Shown in pieces: positions 35,711 through 48,235 of a stretch of DNA of 64,000 bases. The notes beneath the pieces are model-generated. The model was not told the origin of the DNA. It saw nothing but the letters and a program-made list of their open reading frames with translations, and did no database searches. The translations under genes and the position numbers were made by a program. The first letter of the stretch is position 1; the number at the start of each line of letters is the position of its first letter. Source of the DNA: Absidia repens. Its lineage: Eukaryota > Mucoromycota > Mucoromycetes > Mucorales > Cunninghamellaceae. The DNA is taken from the NCBI GenBank assembly GCA_002105175.1, contig MCGE01000018.1:744001-808000 (forward strand), given 5' to 3'.

Positions 35711-38479
35711 ATGTGTGGTTTTACTGCCTACTTTCACATCGACACTGTATCCAAAGATGGTGACTTTGAAGCACCCCCAATGGACCTTGATGGATCTCTT
35801 AATCTCATTAATCATCGTGGTCCTGATTCTCGTGGTGTCTATGTCTCGTCAGACGGTCGTTGTGGTAAGACAAAAGAAGTGTAACATTCACAGGATTTTC
35901 TAACAACAATATTACTGGCTGACATAGGACTTGGTCACGCCCGCCTGTCAATTATCGATCTTGCTGGTGGTCAGCAACCTTTAAGCAACATGTCCAATAA
36001 CATACATGCTGTGGTTAATGGTGAACTATATGATCATGATCGTTTAATGCTGGAACTTCAGGAAAACGGTCATCAATTCAAAACTAAAAGTGATAGCGAA
36101 TTGGCCCTGCATTAGTAAGTGTCCCCACTGTCAATGTATACTACAAGAAATACGACTTGCATATTTTTTAACCTCCGCCATTTCTTCGTCTCTTTTTATC
36201 ACAGTTACGAAGATTATGATACTGACTTTGTTGAAAATTTACGTGGTGAATTTGCCATAGCCATTTGGGATGAACGCAAGAGCAGACTTGTCTTGGCCCG
36301 TGATCGTTTTGGTATTAAGCCTGTTTACTACACTCAAATCAATGGTACCTTCATGGCTGCTAGCGAAATCAAATCCTTCTTGGCGTTTGGTTGGGAGCCT
36401 GAATGGGTAAGTACCATGGAATGGTTTTGTCTTTGCATCCAAATAAAAATAAAATAAAATAGACGTATTTGCTGATGATCTATTTCCTTCTCTCATAGGA
36501 TGTTAACTCCATTGTCCACGATGGCCCCGCTGCTGACTTCCGTACTTGTTTCAAAGGCGTTTACAAGGTAAATAAGCGGGATGATTGGGCTAAGGTATGT
36601 ATACGAAGCTTTACTGAATGGTCATCTCTTTATTTGATATTATTAGCTCCCTCCTGCTCATTATATGGTTATCACTTCCGATGGGAGTACCGCTGTGAAA
36701 GAATACTGGGTGCCTGAATATGCCAACAAAAATGTGGAGGACCCGCGCTCTGTTGAAGAAATGGTACAAGGTGTGCGTGATCGACTTGTTGAAGCTGTAC
36801 GCCTCAGACTTCGTGCCGATGTGCCTTTGGGTGTCTATCTCAGTGGTGGTATTGATAGCTCTTGTATTGCTGGTGTTGCCGCAAAACTTCTACGTGAAAA
36901 AGACCCTAATGCCAAACTGGATACTTACTCAATCTCATTTACTGGTAACACAGAAAAAGAGTGTGTGTGCCAGCTACTGATGTTTAAAGCTTACATAATA
37001 ACAACCCTTTTACTGTTTTTTTTTATCGGTCTAGGTGGGAAAAACTTTGATGAAGGTGATATTGCCGAGAGAACCGCCGAATTCTGTGGTGCTACCTTCA
37101 ATAAGATCCCGGTATGTGAACAAGATCTGATCGACAACTTTGAGGATGCTATCTGGCATATTGAACAGCCCCTTGCTAACTTGAATGGTGTTGGAAAATA
37201 CATCCTGTCCAAGCACGCCCGTGAAGCTGGAATCACGGTAAGAAAAATTCTGACAAAACGGTGGATGATAATTTTTTCCTGGTTGATTTATATTCCTTTT
37301 TGACGTCATTTATTAGGTAACACTCACAGGTGAAGGCTCTGGTAAGTAGAAATTATCCCTCCCTGCTCCCCCCCCCCTTTTTTTTTGGAGAAGTTACTTT
37401 AGTCTAACTGTTGTTTCCTTTTTTTTTTAATCTTCTGTTTGTTTTAGATGAACATTTCATTGGTTATGAATTCTTCCAAACGGACTATTTGCGGGAACCT
37501 GATAACTCCTCTCCTGGCGGGTTTGGTCGACCTACTGAAGATGAACGCAAACAATTGCTCAAGGCACGCTTGGAGAACCCACATATGTTGAGCTTTAAAT
37601 TGGAAAAAAGTCAAAACTCACCCACTGCCAATCGATGGAACAACGTTGTGATGCAAGATTATTATGGTTCATTGATTAGTAGTCCTGCTGGATTATACGT
37701 TGATAAAGTTATCAAACGGCATGGTGTCCCCGACAGCGGAAGCGCAATGCTGGAATCCCTTAGCGCCACCTCACGTTCCAAAGCTAGAAAATACTGGCAT
37801 CCTGTCCATTCATCTTTGGTAATTATACGTTTTTATTGTTATTATTGAAGACTTGACGAAAGCAAAATGATGTATCTAATTCGTTTGCTGTTGTTTTTTA
37901 TGTTTTCTAGTATTTGGAATCCAGAACCTTCCTTCCTAACGTGCTCTTGAACTCCCTTGGTGATCGCAGCGAAATGGCCCACTCCATTGAAGCAAGAACA
38001 CCATTCTTGGATCATCATCTGTGTGAATATGTCAACAAACTTCCTCCGTAAGTATCTAAATATCCTCCTCTTTTTTTCGACTTACTGTAGCGCACTTACA
38101 CTTTTCTTTTTCTTTTCTGGTGCATATTATATATAGATCTGTCAAAATTCGATATGAAGGTAACGGGTTCAACGAAAAATGGATTCTCAAGGAAGCAATG
38201 AAGCCATATATCACCGAAGAAGTATACAACCGAACCAAACATCCATTTGTCTCACCACCTACTCAACCCAATCGCACACCACCTTCTCTGCAACTGATGA
38301 ACAGGTTTCTCACCAAGGAAAAAGTGGAACAGTTGGGATGGGCTAAATGGTCTTTTGTCGAAGCTCAACAAGAAGTGTATTTGGCAACTGCTGATAGATT
38401 GGCTTTCAAAAACCTTCTACTGATTATATCCTACGTTATTATTAGTGAAAAATTCAATGTGGCCCCTGCAATGGTTTAG
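35711..38479 (+). CDS. asparagine synthetase (glutamine-hydrolysing)
   Basis: Ten exons, 35711-35864, 35928-36114, 36205-36406, 36499-36567, 36647-36944, 37035-37237, 37317-37341, 37448-37818, 37911-38047, 38137-38479; 662 residues in frame. It makes Asn from Asp, ATP and Gln. The N-terminal glutaminase starts MCGF, with the catalytic Cys2 exposed after Met removal, and has NHRGPDSRG, GHARLSIIDL, VVNGELYDH and RDRFGIKPVYY. The synthetase domain has the PP-loop ATP motif YLSGGIDSS and later TGEGSDEHFIGYEFF, with RSEMAHSIEARTPFLDHHL at the C-terminal side. It is longer than the yeast ASN1/ASN2 type (about 570), resembling the longer fungal asparagine synthase group; I leave the gene symbol blank for this reason. 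Exon 7 is only 25 bases. The start is fixed by the Met-Cys requirement. Confidence 0.93.
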
Positions 38480-39289
38480 ATTTCTTTTATTTTTTGTTTT
38501 TGTTTAGTTTAGCTTAGTTTTAGAAATATCGAATACTTTGTATCTTATATTCCCCCGTCACTTACTCACTTATTTCGTTATTGTTTTATAAAATAAATAA
38601 ATAAAATACATCTTTTGTCCTAGAATTCAATAGCTTGGTGACATGTAAAAGATGAATATGATTGCGGGAGTGGCGGGTGTATTAATAAGGAACAAAAAAA
38701 AAAAAAAGAGGGGGCTGACCTTTGTCGTTAAATATGAGATACTGTATACGTTTTTCGTTTTCTAATGGTGTCAATTGCTCTGTTATTATAGGCGTTTTAT
38801 TTTACTTTCCAACTGTACATATCATATATACATAAGCTTCTCCGGAACATACTCTACTGCACATGTTTTGATGTCGAATCGGATGTGGTTATCGTGTTTG
38901 ATGATGATCGTAAAAGTTACCATTTCTGGGAGGATAGCCCTTAATATTATATTATTTTGGTTTTTCCGAGACAGTGGAGTTAGTAGCTTGGTTGGCAACG
39001 TGATGGACATTATACACTAGCTGTCATACATATTAGCCGAAAGCTATTGATATTTCTAATGCTCTACCTCCGATTATCAGGCATTTCGAAAAAATTATCT
39101 ATTTTTTATTTCAAATTTTACTATAGATACTGGAGGTACATTGAAGCATAGCCGCGTGGAAGACCAACTAACGAAGCGAAGCTCATTGTTCAGAGGCTCT
39201 CCTTCAAGCGCCATCAAAGCCATCATCGTACATAACATAATATTGAATTCATAATTTAATAAAAAAGCAGAAGTTCAATATACGTTGGG
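38480..39289. other. intergenic with a coding-like relic near 38.84-38.95 kb
   Basis: 3' region of the asparagine synthetase gene (AATAAATAAATAAAATA near 38591). A plus-strand stretch from about 38830 reads HKLLRNILYC, then DVESDVVIVFDDDRKSYHFW and a stop at about 38943. It is protein-like but alone. No other gene seen. Confidence 0.35.
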
Positions 39290-39951
39290 TCTAGTAATAG
39301 AGATTGATGGTTATAAATAGGCTGTATTTTTTTGACGCATAAAAATAAGCTGGGAAGGTCAACAGCAATCTAGAAGATAGGGGATGTGATGGAGTATCAT
39401 GAAAAAAGGCTGTTAGGTTGTCTGGAGAATGGTTAACACTGTTATAAAGAGATGACTATAAAAAGAAGTCTAATATAATGTACAAAGTATAAGAAAGACT
39501 AAGGGGACACATATAATTGAAACACAACATTGGTCAACACTCATCTAAAAGGACGATGGTAAAAAATGATCTATTATACAATATAAGACATGAGAGAAAC
39601 TAAGGAAGTATTTACATTGAGATAAAGTTAAAAAAGAGATATATTTTATTCAGATGTCGATACAAACTATGGAAAAGTTAACACTAAACTAAGCTAATGA
39701 AGATTTCAAAAAGTTAACTAACTAATGGTGGTCCCAGATCCTGAATCCAAAATGAAAGGGTTTCCCCATGCATCTTGTAATCCGTGAGCTGAACCCCCTT
39801 CTAAACTATCCTGACACTATTTTTAAGTCCAATATAACCCCATAGAAGTTGAATGGTGAAGAAAAAATGAAGTGAAAATAAAAGAAAGAGTACCAAAAAA
39901 AATAGGTAAGGCGGGAGAGTAAACGAATCTTCACGTGGGCGGAATTTGAAG
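39290..39951 (-). repeat. dispersed repeat family, copy C
   Basis: Minus-strand copy with core complement at 39757-39778 and B-box-like edge (complement of TTCAAATTCCGCCCACGTG) at about 39932-39951. Shares TAATGGTGGTCCCAGATCCTG, AACACTAAACTAAGCTAATGA and ATTTTATTCAGATGT with copy D, and more loosely with B. Confidence 0.85.
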
Positions 39952-41351
39952 TCATTATTTTTATTTTTTTTAACGGTCTCTTGTGAGGCTTTGGTTAGTG
40001 ATCTTTTTTTTTATTAGTGCATACAAAATAAAAAAGCCTGTCTTTCTGTCTCTCTTCACTACTACGGCAAGAATTCCATGTAAAATAATACTCAAGGTGG
40101 TTCTCTTTTTTCTTACAGAAATCGCCACCATTTAACATCGGCGACATGACTCCCCGTTCTTTTTACAGTGCCAACATCAGCTAAGTCTTTGTTTTAAATC
40201 AATACTCACTAACCAACAGTAGTTCGCTCCTGTTATTACAGTTACCGGCTGAAAGGTGTATCTGTCTTTGTTTGTTTTTTATGTTTTGCAGCAACCAAAA
40301 GCACTCAACAGTGCCAGCATGGCAGTTCTCCTCTCTTGCTGCCTTTACATTCAGCGGGGAGATATCTTCCTTAGATTAGTTACTTTACATTATCTTTAAT
40401 TTACAATAAAAATCTCTTCAAATGTCTTCAATGAATGCCTTCAATAATTTATTTGTTGCGTGTCATAAAAGTGTTTTTTAATTTAGTAAAGAGACTCGCT
40501 TCCAAAGATGGTTTGGTATACACACCTACCTATCAAAGCTTCGTCATTTCTCAGTCCCAGAAAAACATCCTCTTGCTATTCTACTTTTGAGATACCACAA
40601 ATAATATATAGTCTTCATGGCATCACAAAAAAAAAAACACTTTGATTTGGTCGTAAGGAGTTCCTAAACTCTGTATTTTGTAGCAACATAAGCTACCTAA
40701 CTACTGCCAATATTCCATCTATTCAATATAATTGCTCCTCCTAATTGACATTTATGTGGTTGTAGAAAAATATAAGTGTGTGTATGGAGTTTGAAAAAAA
40801 AGAGGCAGCCGTAGCCGTATAAAAAAGGCATAAAAAAATAACTACGACATCAACATATTGGGGCTCATTCATTGTTAAATTGTGCCTCTCGCATTTATAT
40901 CAAAGCAATCTGTAGGCAGTAAATCGAAAAACAGGAGGGTGGAGCTATATACCTATAAGATGATGATGATAATGGAGGAACGGGGGAAGGAAATCGACAC
41001 AGTGATATGTATTTTACATCCGCCAGTAATTTTCGTTTTTTTCAATTTCGATATCCCGAGAGACGGCAAAAAAAAAAAAAAAAAAAAAAAGTAGGTGGAT
41101 TTGAGTTTGAAAAGGATTTAGATGAATGTACCGTATACATACGCATACACATTCTGAACATATCAATCAAGTAACCTCTGAAAACAATATAATGAGGAAT
41201 TTATAAATTGAGTGATTTTATTTATTTTTTACAGAAGACACACACAAAATAAAAAAAATATAAAGGTAGATCAAGTGGAATGGGAAAGGGGGTGGGAAGT
41301 ATCATAAAAGCTAATATTCTAACACATATACACAAAAAAAACTAAAGCAAT
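39952..41351. other. intergenic, no confident gene
   Basis: At about 40118-40183 a TTCTTACAG acceptor is followed by a 21-codon open piece (starting KSPPF, ending MTPRSFYSANIS, then stop), possibly the last exon of a small gene whose earlier exons I cannot find. A-run of about 21 at 41070-41090. The segment 41220-41351 is the A-rich 3' region of the aminotransferase gene. Confidence 0.35.
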
Positions 41352-42895
41352 CTAGTTCTTGTAACCAAGTTCAGTCAAGGAAGCGACCAAAGAATCCTTG
41401 ACCTTTTGAATATGTTGACGTTCATCATCCATAACAGAGATACCCATGTGACCGATACGGAAGTACTTGGTAGCCAAACCTTGTAAGATACCACCAGCAA
41501 TTTGAACACCCTTACCGGCCAAAGCAGGTACCAATTGAGACACTTCAACACCTTCGGGCAACCAGACAGCAGTCATACCGTTGGCGGCAGCAGCTTCGTC
41601 TTGAGCAACAGTCTTCAATCCCAAGTTGCGGACGGTTTGACGGAAGTCAGCAGCGACAGCGGCGTGCTTCTTGAACCGGGTTTCCAAAGGTTGGCTAAGG
41701 ATAAGCTTTAAGGAAGTGTGGAGAGCATAGATCAATTGGACAGCAGGGGTAGCAAAGTAAGCAGGTTTGCGACCTTCGTAAGCGATCATGACTATGAAAA
41801 TGATTGGGGTAGTAAGAAGGAAAAAAAAAAGGATTAGTCATCGCCCTTTGCCATCACTTTGTATTTACAATTCCCATAGTTCTTTTTTATTCGAGTATAC
41901 TTACTAGGCAACCACTTGGCCCAGTTAGAGTAGTAAGAGGGAACAGGGGTCTTGCGGTCCTTGAACACTTGAATAGCATAAGGAGAGGCAACAACGATGG
42001 AAAGACCGGGGGGAACACCCAAACCCTTTTGGGAACCAGAGATCACAATGTCCAACTTCCAGTCATCAAAGCGAATTTCTTCCGAGCCGACGGAACAAAC
42101 ACCATCGACAACAACGAGAGTTTCGGGAGAAGCAGCCTTCACTTGAGCGGCCACAGCCTTGATATCGGACAAGACACCAGTGCTAACGAAAAAAAAAAAA
42201 GATTAAAAGATTAAAATTAAGGTTAAATTTTTAAGAGTTTTAAGAAAGATCTTTTGGACTTACGAGGTATCAACATGAGTGACAGTAACCATCTTGAACT
42301 TGGTCTTGGCCAAGGCATCAGCGATAGCTTGTTCGGTAGGACGGCTACCAGGTTCAGCACGAAGGAAAGTGATCTTGGCACCATAGACTTCCAAGCTATA
42401 TATGCAAACATACACACACACACAAATAGATGATTGGTTGAGTATCAAGACCGTAATCATCATCGCTTATTTGCTTCACTATCTATCTAATAAACCCAAT
42501 TATCTTAATTTTTCGTATTTACCATTCAGCAAAGTGGTCACCAAAGTAACCAGTAGTGAGAACAAGGACTTCGTCACCGGCTTCAAGCAAGTTGACCATC
42601 ATATCCCAGCCCAAAGTACCAGAGCCAGAGGTGATGAAAGGTTGAGCGACCTTGGATTGGACAACGTCACGGACCATTTCAATGGATTCACCGAAGATAG
42701 GAACGAAGAGGGGATCAACGTGAGAAGTAGCAGGAGTAGACATGGCGGTCAAGACATCTTCATGGAATTCGATGGGACCTAAGTATAAACAAGATAATAG
42801 TAAAGTGTCTAGTTAGTATGACTTGAAGAAGAAAAAAGAAAAAAGAAAAAGCAAGAAAACTTACCAGGGATCATGCAAAGTTTGTGAGGGGCCAT
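41352..42895 (-). CDS. alanine-glyoxylate aminotransferase
   Basis: Five exons, 42895-42865, 42778-42523, 42395-42264, 42182-41905, 41791-41352, joining to 378 residues. Class V PLP aminotransferase of the AGXT/Agx1 type: it converts glyoxylate plus alanine to glycine plus pyruvate and may also use serine. Landmarks: MIPGPIEFHEDVL near the N-terminus, SGSGTLGWDMM, VTHVDTSTGVLSD, VVVDGVCSVGSEE, and the PLP-lysine region VISGSQKGLGVPPGLS; near the C-terminus IAGGILQGLATKYFRIGHMG. The length matches the family. The protein ends in Tyr-Lys-Asn, so there is no PTS1 peroxisomal signal and no obvious mitochondrial leader: a cytosolic location is the default reading. The coding sequence is richer in G and C than most of its neighbours (GCC/GGT/CTC-rich third positions), suggesting high expression. 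Confidence 0.93.
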
Positions 42896-44379
42896 TGTTG
42901 TTAATAGTTTTTGAAAAAGTTGAGGAGAGTGAAAGAGAAGAGCAAAAGTTGAAAGAGCCACGAATATATAACGAAAACACCGAATCATTCCGTTGACCGT
43001 GACTTTTGGATTTGGTGCTATCACAGAAAGAAAACGAAACAAATAAACCAATCATGGCGTTTTTTAAGTCCAAAAAACTTTAGTATCATAATTTTAGCGG
43101 GTTTTAAAAAGAGGGGTATCTTTGTTTTCTTACCTGGATTCTGATTGGATCCAAACCCACCAAATTTTTAGTCACTAGTTTCTTTTGGGTGGTATACTTT
43201 TGACGTGTTTGCTGATAATTTTCAACCTCCGTTTCGCATAAAGCTTGATTTGATACTTTGTTAAGAATGTATATATTTGGAAATATATGTTGGTTTCTGA
43301 AGCCGGTGGTGAGAATCACCAACTCATTCGACCTTAATATCTCCTGCGCCCCAACAGTGCCCTTGTTAAAATGAAATACATTCATATGCTGCACCGTCTT
43401 GTATATAATACACTGTATGATACCTACTACTTTTTTCCAAGTGATGCCGACGTACACACTCATGCTGTATTCTACATACCCCCTACATGCATTACATATT
43501 TATATCAAAATCAAAGATTCAGTCAGTCACAATATTGTATAAACATCACAAGTATTTATATATTCCACATACACACACATAAAAAAAAAAAAAAAAGAGC
43601 AATATGTAAGTCCCAATCCATAAAAGGTCACTATCAATTTCGTATACATCGTTTTGATTCATTTTCCAAATGGCACATGATGGTGGTTGTCGATTATGCT
43701 GCCCGAGATAGTCCATGGATACGATTTCAATTAATATTTTCTTTATTTGAAGTTGTATAGCACATGTGGCCCGGCCTATCGGTTTGGTGATATAAAGGTT
43801 ATGACAAATGTAATGGTCACTGAATGGTCATGCAAAGAAATCGCATATTGGCTATCCTTTTGCGGGAGTTGTTCGTGTTTTGTTCGTTCATAGATAGGTG
43901 AAGATCAATATGGATATGGAGCAATTTAGTAAGAGCATGAACTAAACCTTCATCGTAGCAATTTTTTATGTTCAATTTCACACTTCCAGAAAATTGACCT
44001 ACTGGGTGTTCGGGAGAAGGTTGTCAAAGTGCGTTCAATTAATATGATTGGGGCGGAGTGGGTAATACGACAACGTTTCCTATCAAGTGTCCTGGAATCG
44101 CAGGTAGGGTGCGTAATCATAGTAAGGCTAGAAAGCTGTGCAAAATATTATATAGTTCCAGATCTACAAACAGCATGACCTAATCAATTTGTATAATTGG
44201 CTGAGCAGGAATAGAGTTATTTTTGATAGTAAATAAATTCGGACCATCGACCAGTTTCTGGGCGCGTGGGAAAAGTAATCATTACAAGAGCGTATTTGGT
44301 AAAACACTCGCAAAGCAGCTACAATAGCGACAATTTTTTACTATTCTATAAGTCAATGTATTACTTGATGAAGAGACAC
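42896..44379. other. intergenic, no gene seen
   Basis: Upstream region of the aminotransferase gene (pyrimidine-rich on its own strand close to the ATG) and about 1.3 kb of AT-rich DNA. Open stretches at 43104-43463 (-) and 43371-43760 (+) overlap each other, lack family features and are probably chance. Confidence 0.5.
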
Positions 44380-44980
44380 TTTTTATTGAAGCATATTTGC
44401 AGACACTAAAACTAAAGGACAAAGATTCATTGTAACGCGGGAAGGATCTATTGGAAGAGCATGAGGGAGACTAACAAGAGATTTGATTACTAATTTAGAG
44501 GAACAATTGTAAAATGTGACTTAATATATCATAAAGTCATGAGAAAGGCTAGAAGGACATTTGTTACTAAAGTACAACGACGGCCAACACTGATCAAAGA
44601 GGCTATGGTAGTAAAAAAGAGATCTGTTGTACAAGACATGAAAGGGACTTATGGAATATTTTTCATTGAATAGACATATTTTATTCAGATGTATATACAA
44701 ACTATGGACAAACTAGACACTAAACTCAGCTAATGAAGGCTTCAAAAAGTCGACTAATGGTGGTCCCAAAATCCTGAATTCAAAATGGAAGGGTTTCCCT
44801 ATGCATCTTGTAATCCCTAGCTTAAACCCCTTCTAAACTAGTCCTGATACTATTCTAAGTCCAAAATAACCCCATTGAAATCGAATGGTGGGAAAAAAAA
44901 AAAAAAAAAAATTGGAAAGAAAGAGAGAGGGGAAAAAAAATTGGGGAGCAAATAAATATTCACATAGTCGGGAATTGAAT
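44380..44980 (-). repeat. dispersed repeat family, copy D
   Basis: Minus-strand copy with core complement at 44789-44810 (one change from B and C) and B-box-like edge (complement of TTCAATTCCCGAC) at about 44966-44980. Body shares GGCCAACACTGATCAAAGAGG, TACAAGACATGAAAGGGAC and TTTTATTCAGATGTATATACA with copies B and C. Weaker similarity may extend to about 44230. Confidence 0.85.
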
Positions 44981-46720
44981 ATATCGGGCGAGTATTTGGT
45001 TTGCGATTATTTTTATCATAATTTTGATGGATACAAAAAAAGGGACGCATCTTTTTACTTTTAGATAACAAAACCAAAGAGGGGATGAAATATACTATTT
45101 ATCGGCAAATTCACTGTATCTAAAGGCCAATTGCTCACCTCCTCATTACGTGGCACCATAGAAGTTATGCGACGCTTGCAGCGAAATCCGGCAAGAAAGA
45201 CCAGCTCTTCAGTACTTATTATGTATGTATAGTATTAAAAAGAAACAAGGTGCAACAAGAACTATTAAAGCAGGATGGGTTCAAGGATTGTGCGGAATAT
45301 TGTAACTTTATGCTTACGGCTCCATTGGTGGCATTAGTGGAAGTACTTTATCAGTAGTAGTTGGTTTATTTAAAATTTTAGAACAAATGCTTGCTTTTTA
45401 GGTTGATGTTTTACCCCAATAAAAGAAATGCTTATTTTGACCTATTGCCAATAAAATATGACTTGCTTTTATGCGTCTGTGTGAATGTGGTGAAGGCTGT
45501 GATCTGCATAGGGATTTTATATAGGAGTGGTGGAATAGGGTGATCAAAAGGAGGGAAAAAAAGTTAAATCAAAGTTTACGCCCCACATTTTGATTTGTAT
45601 ATAGGAACACAGTAGTACATCATAGCACACATGGATCGTGATCATGGTGCTGGACTGGTTAGTTTATTACGTGGAAATTTCAGTGACATAAATAAGATGC
45701 CATAGCTGCTGCGAGGCTACTGTTGAAAACTCATCTTCGATGATGATATTTAGTCTATATTTACACCGATGTCAGAATGTCAAGTGCATGACTTGACCGA
45801 GGAAAATAAAAAAGTAACAAAGCTCCTCATTTTCCGTAACTCGGACCATCTCCTTAAATACTAAAAAAACGTTAATGTAAAACTACGCGCCAGTAGTAAA
45901 TGAAAATAAACCCATTTTCCACGACTATAGTTTAACTCGTAGATAAATGAAAGCTTGTAAAAAGAGCGGTGTTTGAAAAGTGTAGAGTTATTTCTTATCT
46001 AGCAACTATACTTGATATGATTAACGAATATCGTTGTTTCAAATAACAGGAAATATAGTGTAAAGCACTGAACAGCCCTTTTAACGTGTAATAAAATAAA
46101 TAAAAAAGAGACGATAGCAAAAGAGTGGCACACAATTTGATTAAAAAGACTAGTCCATGCTTTTTGGAAGAGTGGTGATTACCCCGCCTTTGAGGGCTTC
46201 CTTTTTTGGAGAGCCAGATCAGGAACATTTTCTTCCACCAAATACATATAACCTGTGATGCCTACATTACAACAGAGTTCATATCCTGTTTATTATTTTA
46301 TGTCACAATAAACAAGATATTATGTGCTTGTTATAGATAAAAACATTGGATACAGTAGGACAATAATAAATAGGGATAATGGCAAATAAGGAAAAAAATA
46401 AAAAAAACTTCACACACTTCTCCTTTTTTTATTTTTTTATGTGTGCGTATTGAATAAACGCGAAAGGAGACAACAAGAAAGAAACCTATGGCTGAATATA
46501 ATTGCTATCTTCCTCATAAAGGAGTAATCTGACTAAAACAATCACTGCGTGCGAATGGTTTTTTTTTTAGCAGTTTAGGAGAGGTACAAAATAGTACAAC
46601 TCCTTTTTTTTTAAGAAAAAAAAAAAAAGAATAAATTCGGCGGATCATACTGAAGTGCTCGTTGCTTTTTCCTCCTTCTTCTTTTTGATCGACTCTTTAT
46701 CAATTCTTTAGAAATAAAAA
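44981..46720. other. intergenic; coding-like relic at about 45118-45346
   Basis: An open frame without ATG at about 45118-45346 (+) reads protein-like (KVQQELLKQDGFKDCAEYC, then FMLTAPLVALVEVLYQ and stop), while another frame of the same stretch is also semi-open, so it is ambiguous. The remainder is AT-rich spacer with an AATAAAG-like signal near 45419. A run of about 15 A is at 46617-46629, before the membrane-protein gene. Confidence 0.35.
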
Positions 46721-48003
46721 ATGAGTCAAGATAATGCGACTACCACAAAAATTGTTGTGGACCAAGGGATTGTAGGCCCTGACACTATGGAAATTGGATC
46801 TGAATTTATATCATTAGCATGTATTACTGTACTTGCTGTTGCATTAGGCGCCAAAACTTTCAATGAAAAAGTCAAAACTTTAAATTATGGTCGTGTACTT
46901 GTTATTGCTCTCTATACATTATCTTGGGCATTTGCAGCTTCCTCAGTTGTAGTTGTATCCACTAATGATAGTAAGTCCAACACACTAATAATATGATTAT
47001 ATACTCATTCTTAAAAAAAATCTTGCGTTGTTTTTGCTCCAAATTAGACAATATTGTCTCTTGTACTCTCGGGATGATGTCCTGTGATTTCTTTTATGCC
47101 GGCAGTAAGATAGCTATCTATGCCTGGCTGATTGAACGTGTTCATTTGGTTACTGCTGTTAAAACCACTAGACTCAAGACATGCCAATACAAGTTCCATA
47201 TCTGTCTTTTGCTTCCTTACGTATTAATTTTTATATTGATGGTAAATTGAAACACCGCAAAACTCGATTGGCATTTTTTTTTTTTCAATTTCCCATTCTT
47301 CTTCTTTTTTAGTTAACATTCCGAAACATTTATATTGAAGAAGACGGAAAGTGTACAATTGGTTTACAGTACATAGCTAGTATTCCATTGCTAGTATATG
47401 ACTTCGTGAGTTTCGTTCATGAACATAATGTCCCTTTTTTAAAACTTGTTCTTACACCCACCTTTTTTTTATAGATCTTCAATTGCTACCTTACTTGGTT
47501 GTTTATGCGTCCATTAATGAACGTTGGTAGAAACTCTCGTACTGATTGGAAACGATCAAAACTTTATCGACTTGCTCGACGTACTCTTGTGGCTTCAGTT
47601 GTTTGTTTGACCATTTCATTCATTAATGTGTTGTTGGTCGTGACAAGTGCCGGTCATCAAAGAGGCCTGATATGTTTGACAGCTTGTACTTTGGATGTCA
47701 CGGTAAGAAAAAATAGAGAGTTTACCTCCCAGACACTCAATTTCTTCTTCTTTTGTTTGATAGATCAATGTGATTACAGTGCACTGGGTCACAACAAACT
47801 CTGGCAAATCGAAGAACAATGCTACTACTCAAAAGAATATGCACACAGCTGATCATATGACCGCTGAAATGACATTTGATGGAACAGATACTCACCATGA
47901 AAAGACGATGAAGTACGATATGCCAATGGTCAAGCCTAAAAATCGAGTTGGTGATGACGATGACAGCTCTATCGAAAACAACGGCAAGCATGGCGCCTAT
48001 TGA
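46721..48003 (+). CDS. multi-pass membrane protein (possible 7-TM receptor-like)
   Basis: Five exons, 46721-46970, 47048-47241, 47313-47405, 47475-47702, 47764-48003; 334 residues in frame. The N-terminal 25 residues are polar. About six to seven hydrophobic segments follow, including ISLACITVLAVALGA, VLVIALYTLSWAFA, FYAGSKIAIYAWLIERVHLV, LLPYVLIFILML, YIASIPLLVYDFIFNCYLTW and TLVASVVCLTISFINVLLVV. A polar, His/Asp-rich cytosolic-type tail of about 80 residues ends the chain. The topology and layout recall the multi-pass, GPCR-like proteins common in Mucoromycota, but no ligand or signalling motif is visible and I give it no name. A CTTTAT-rich leader precedes the ATG. Confidence 0.7.
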
Positions 48004-48209
48004 TTTAGTCAGTTATTTTACCCTCCCCCCTAGTATAGCTTAATTTATATTTATCACCCTCCGTTACTTCACTTACTTATTATCTACCTATCATTACTGT
48101 ATCTCCACCATCCAATTATTTATATTATGATAATAAAACTAAAAAACCTCTGTTTGTCTTACTCTTGTGTCCCCTATTTTTGTACTGTCATCCCCACTAT
48201 GACCTCTTC

Positions 48210-48231
48210 TTTTTTTTTTTTTTTTTTTTTA
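48210..48231. repeat. poly(T) tract
   Basis: About 22 T just 3' of the membrane-protein gene and at the left border of the retroelement-like block. Confidence 0.9.
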
Positions 48232-48235
48232 ACAA

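Noticed and set aside
43104..43760. Overlapping open frames of 119 and 129 codons on opposite strands
   Set aside because: They overlap each other, lack conserved features and consist of AT-rich codons; treated as chance.
45118..45346. Protein-like frame ending FMLTAPLVALVEVLYQ
   Set aside because: Two frames of the same stretch look equally coding and neither has an ATG or splice site; kept only as a note in the intergenic entry.
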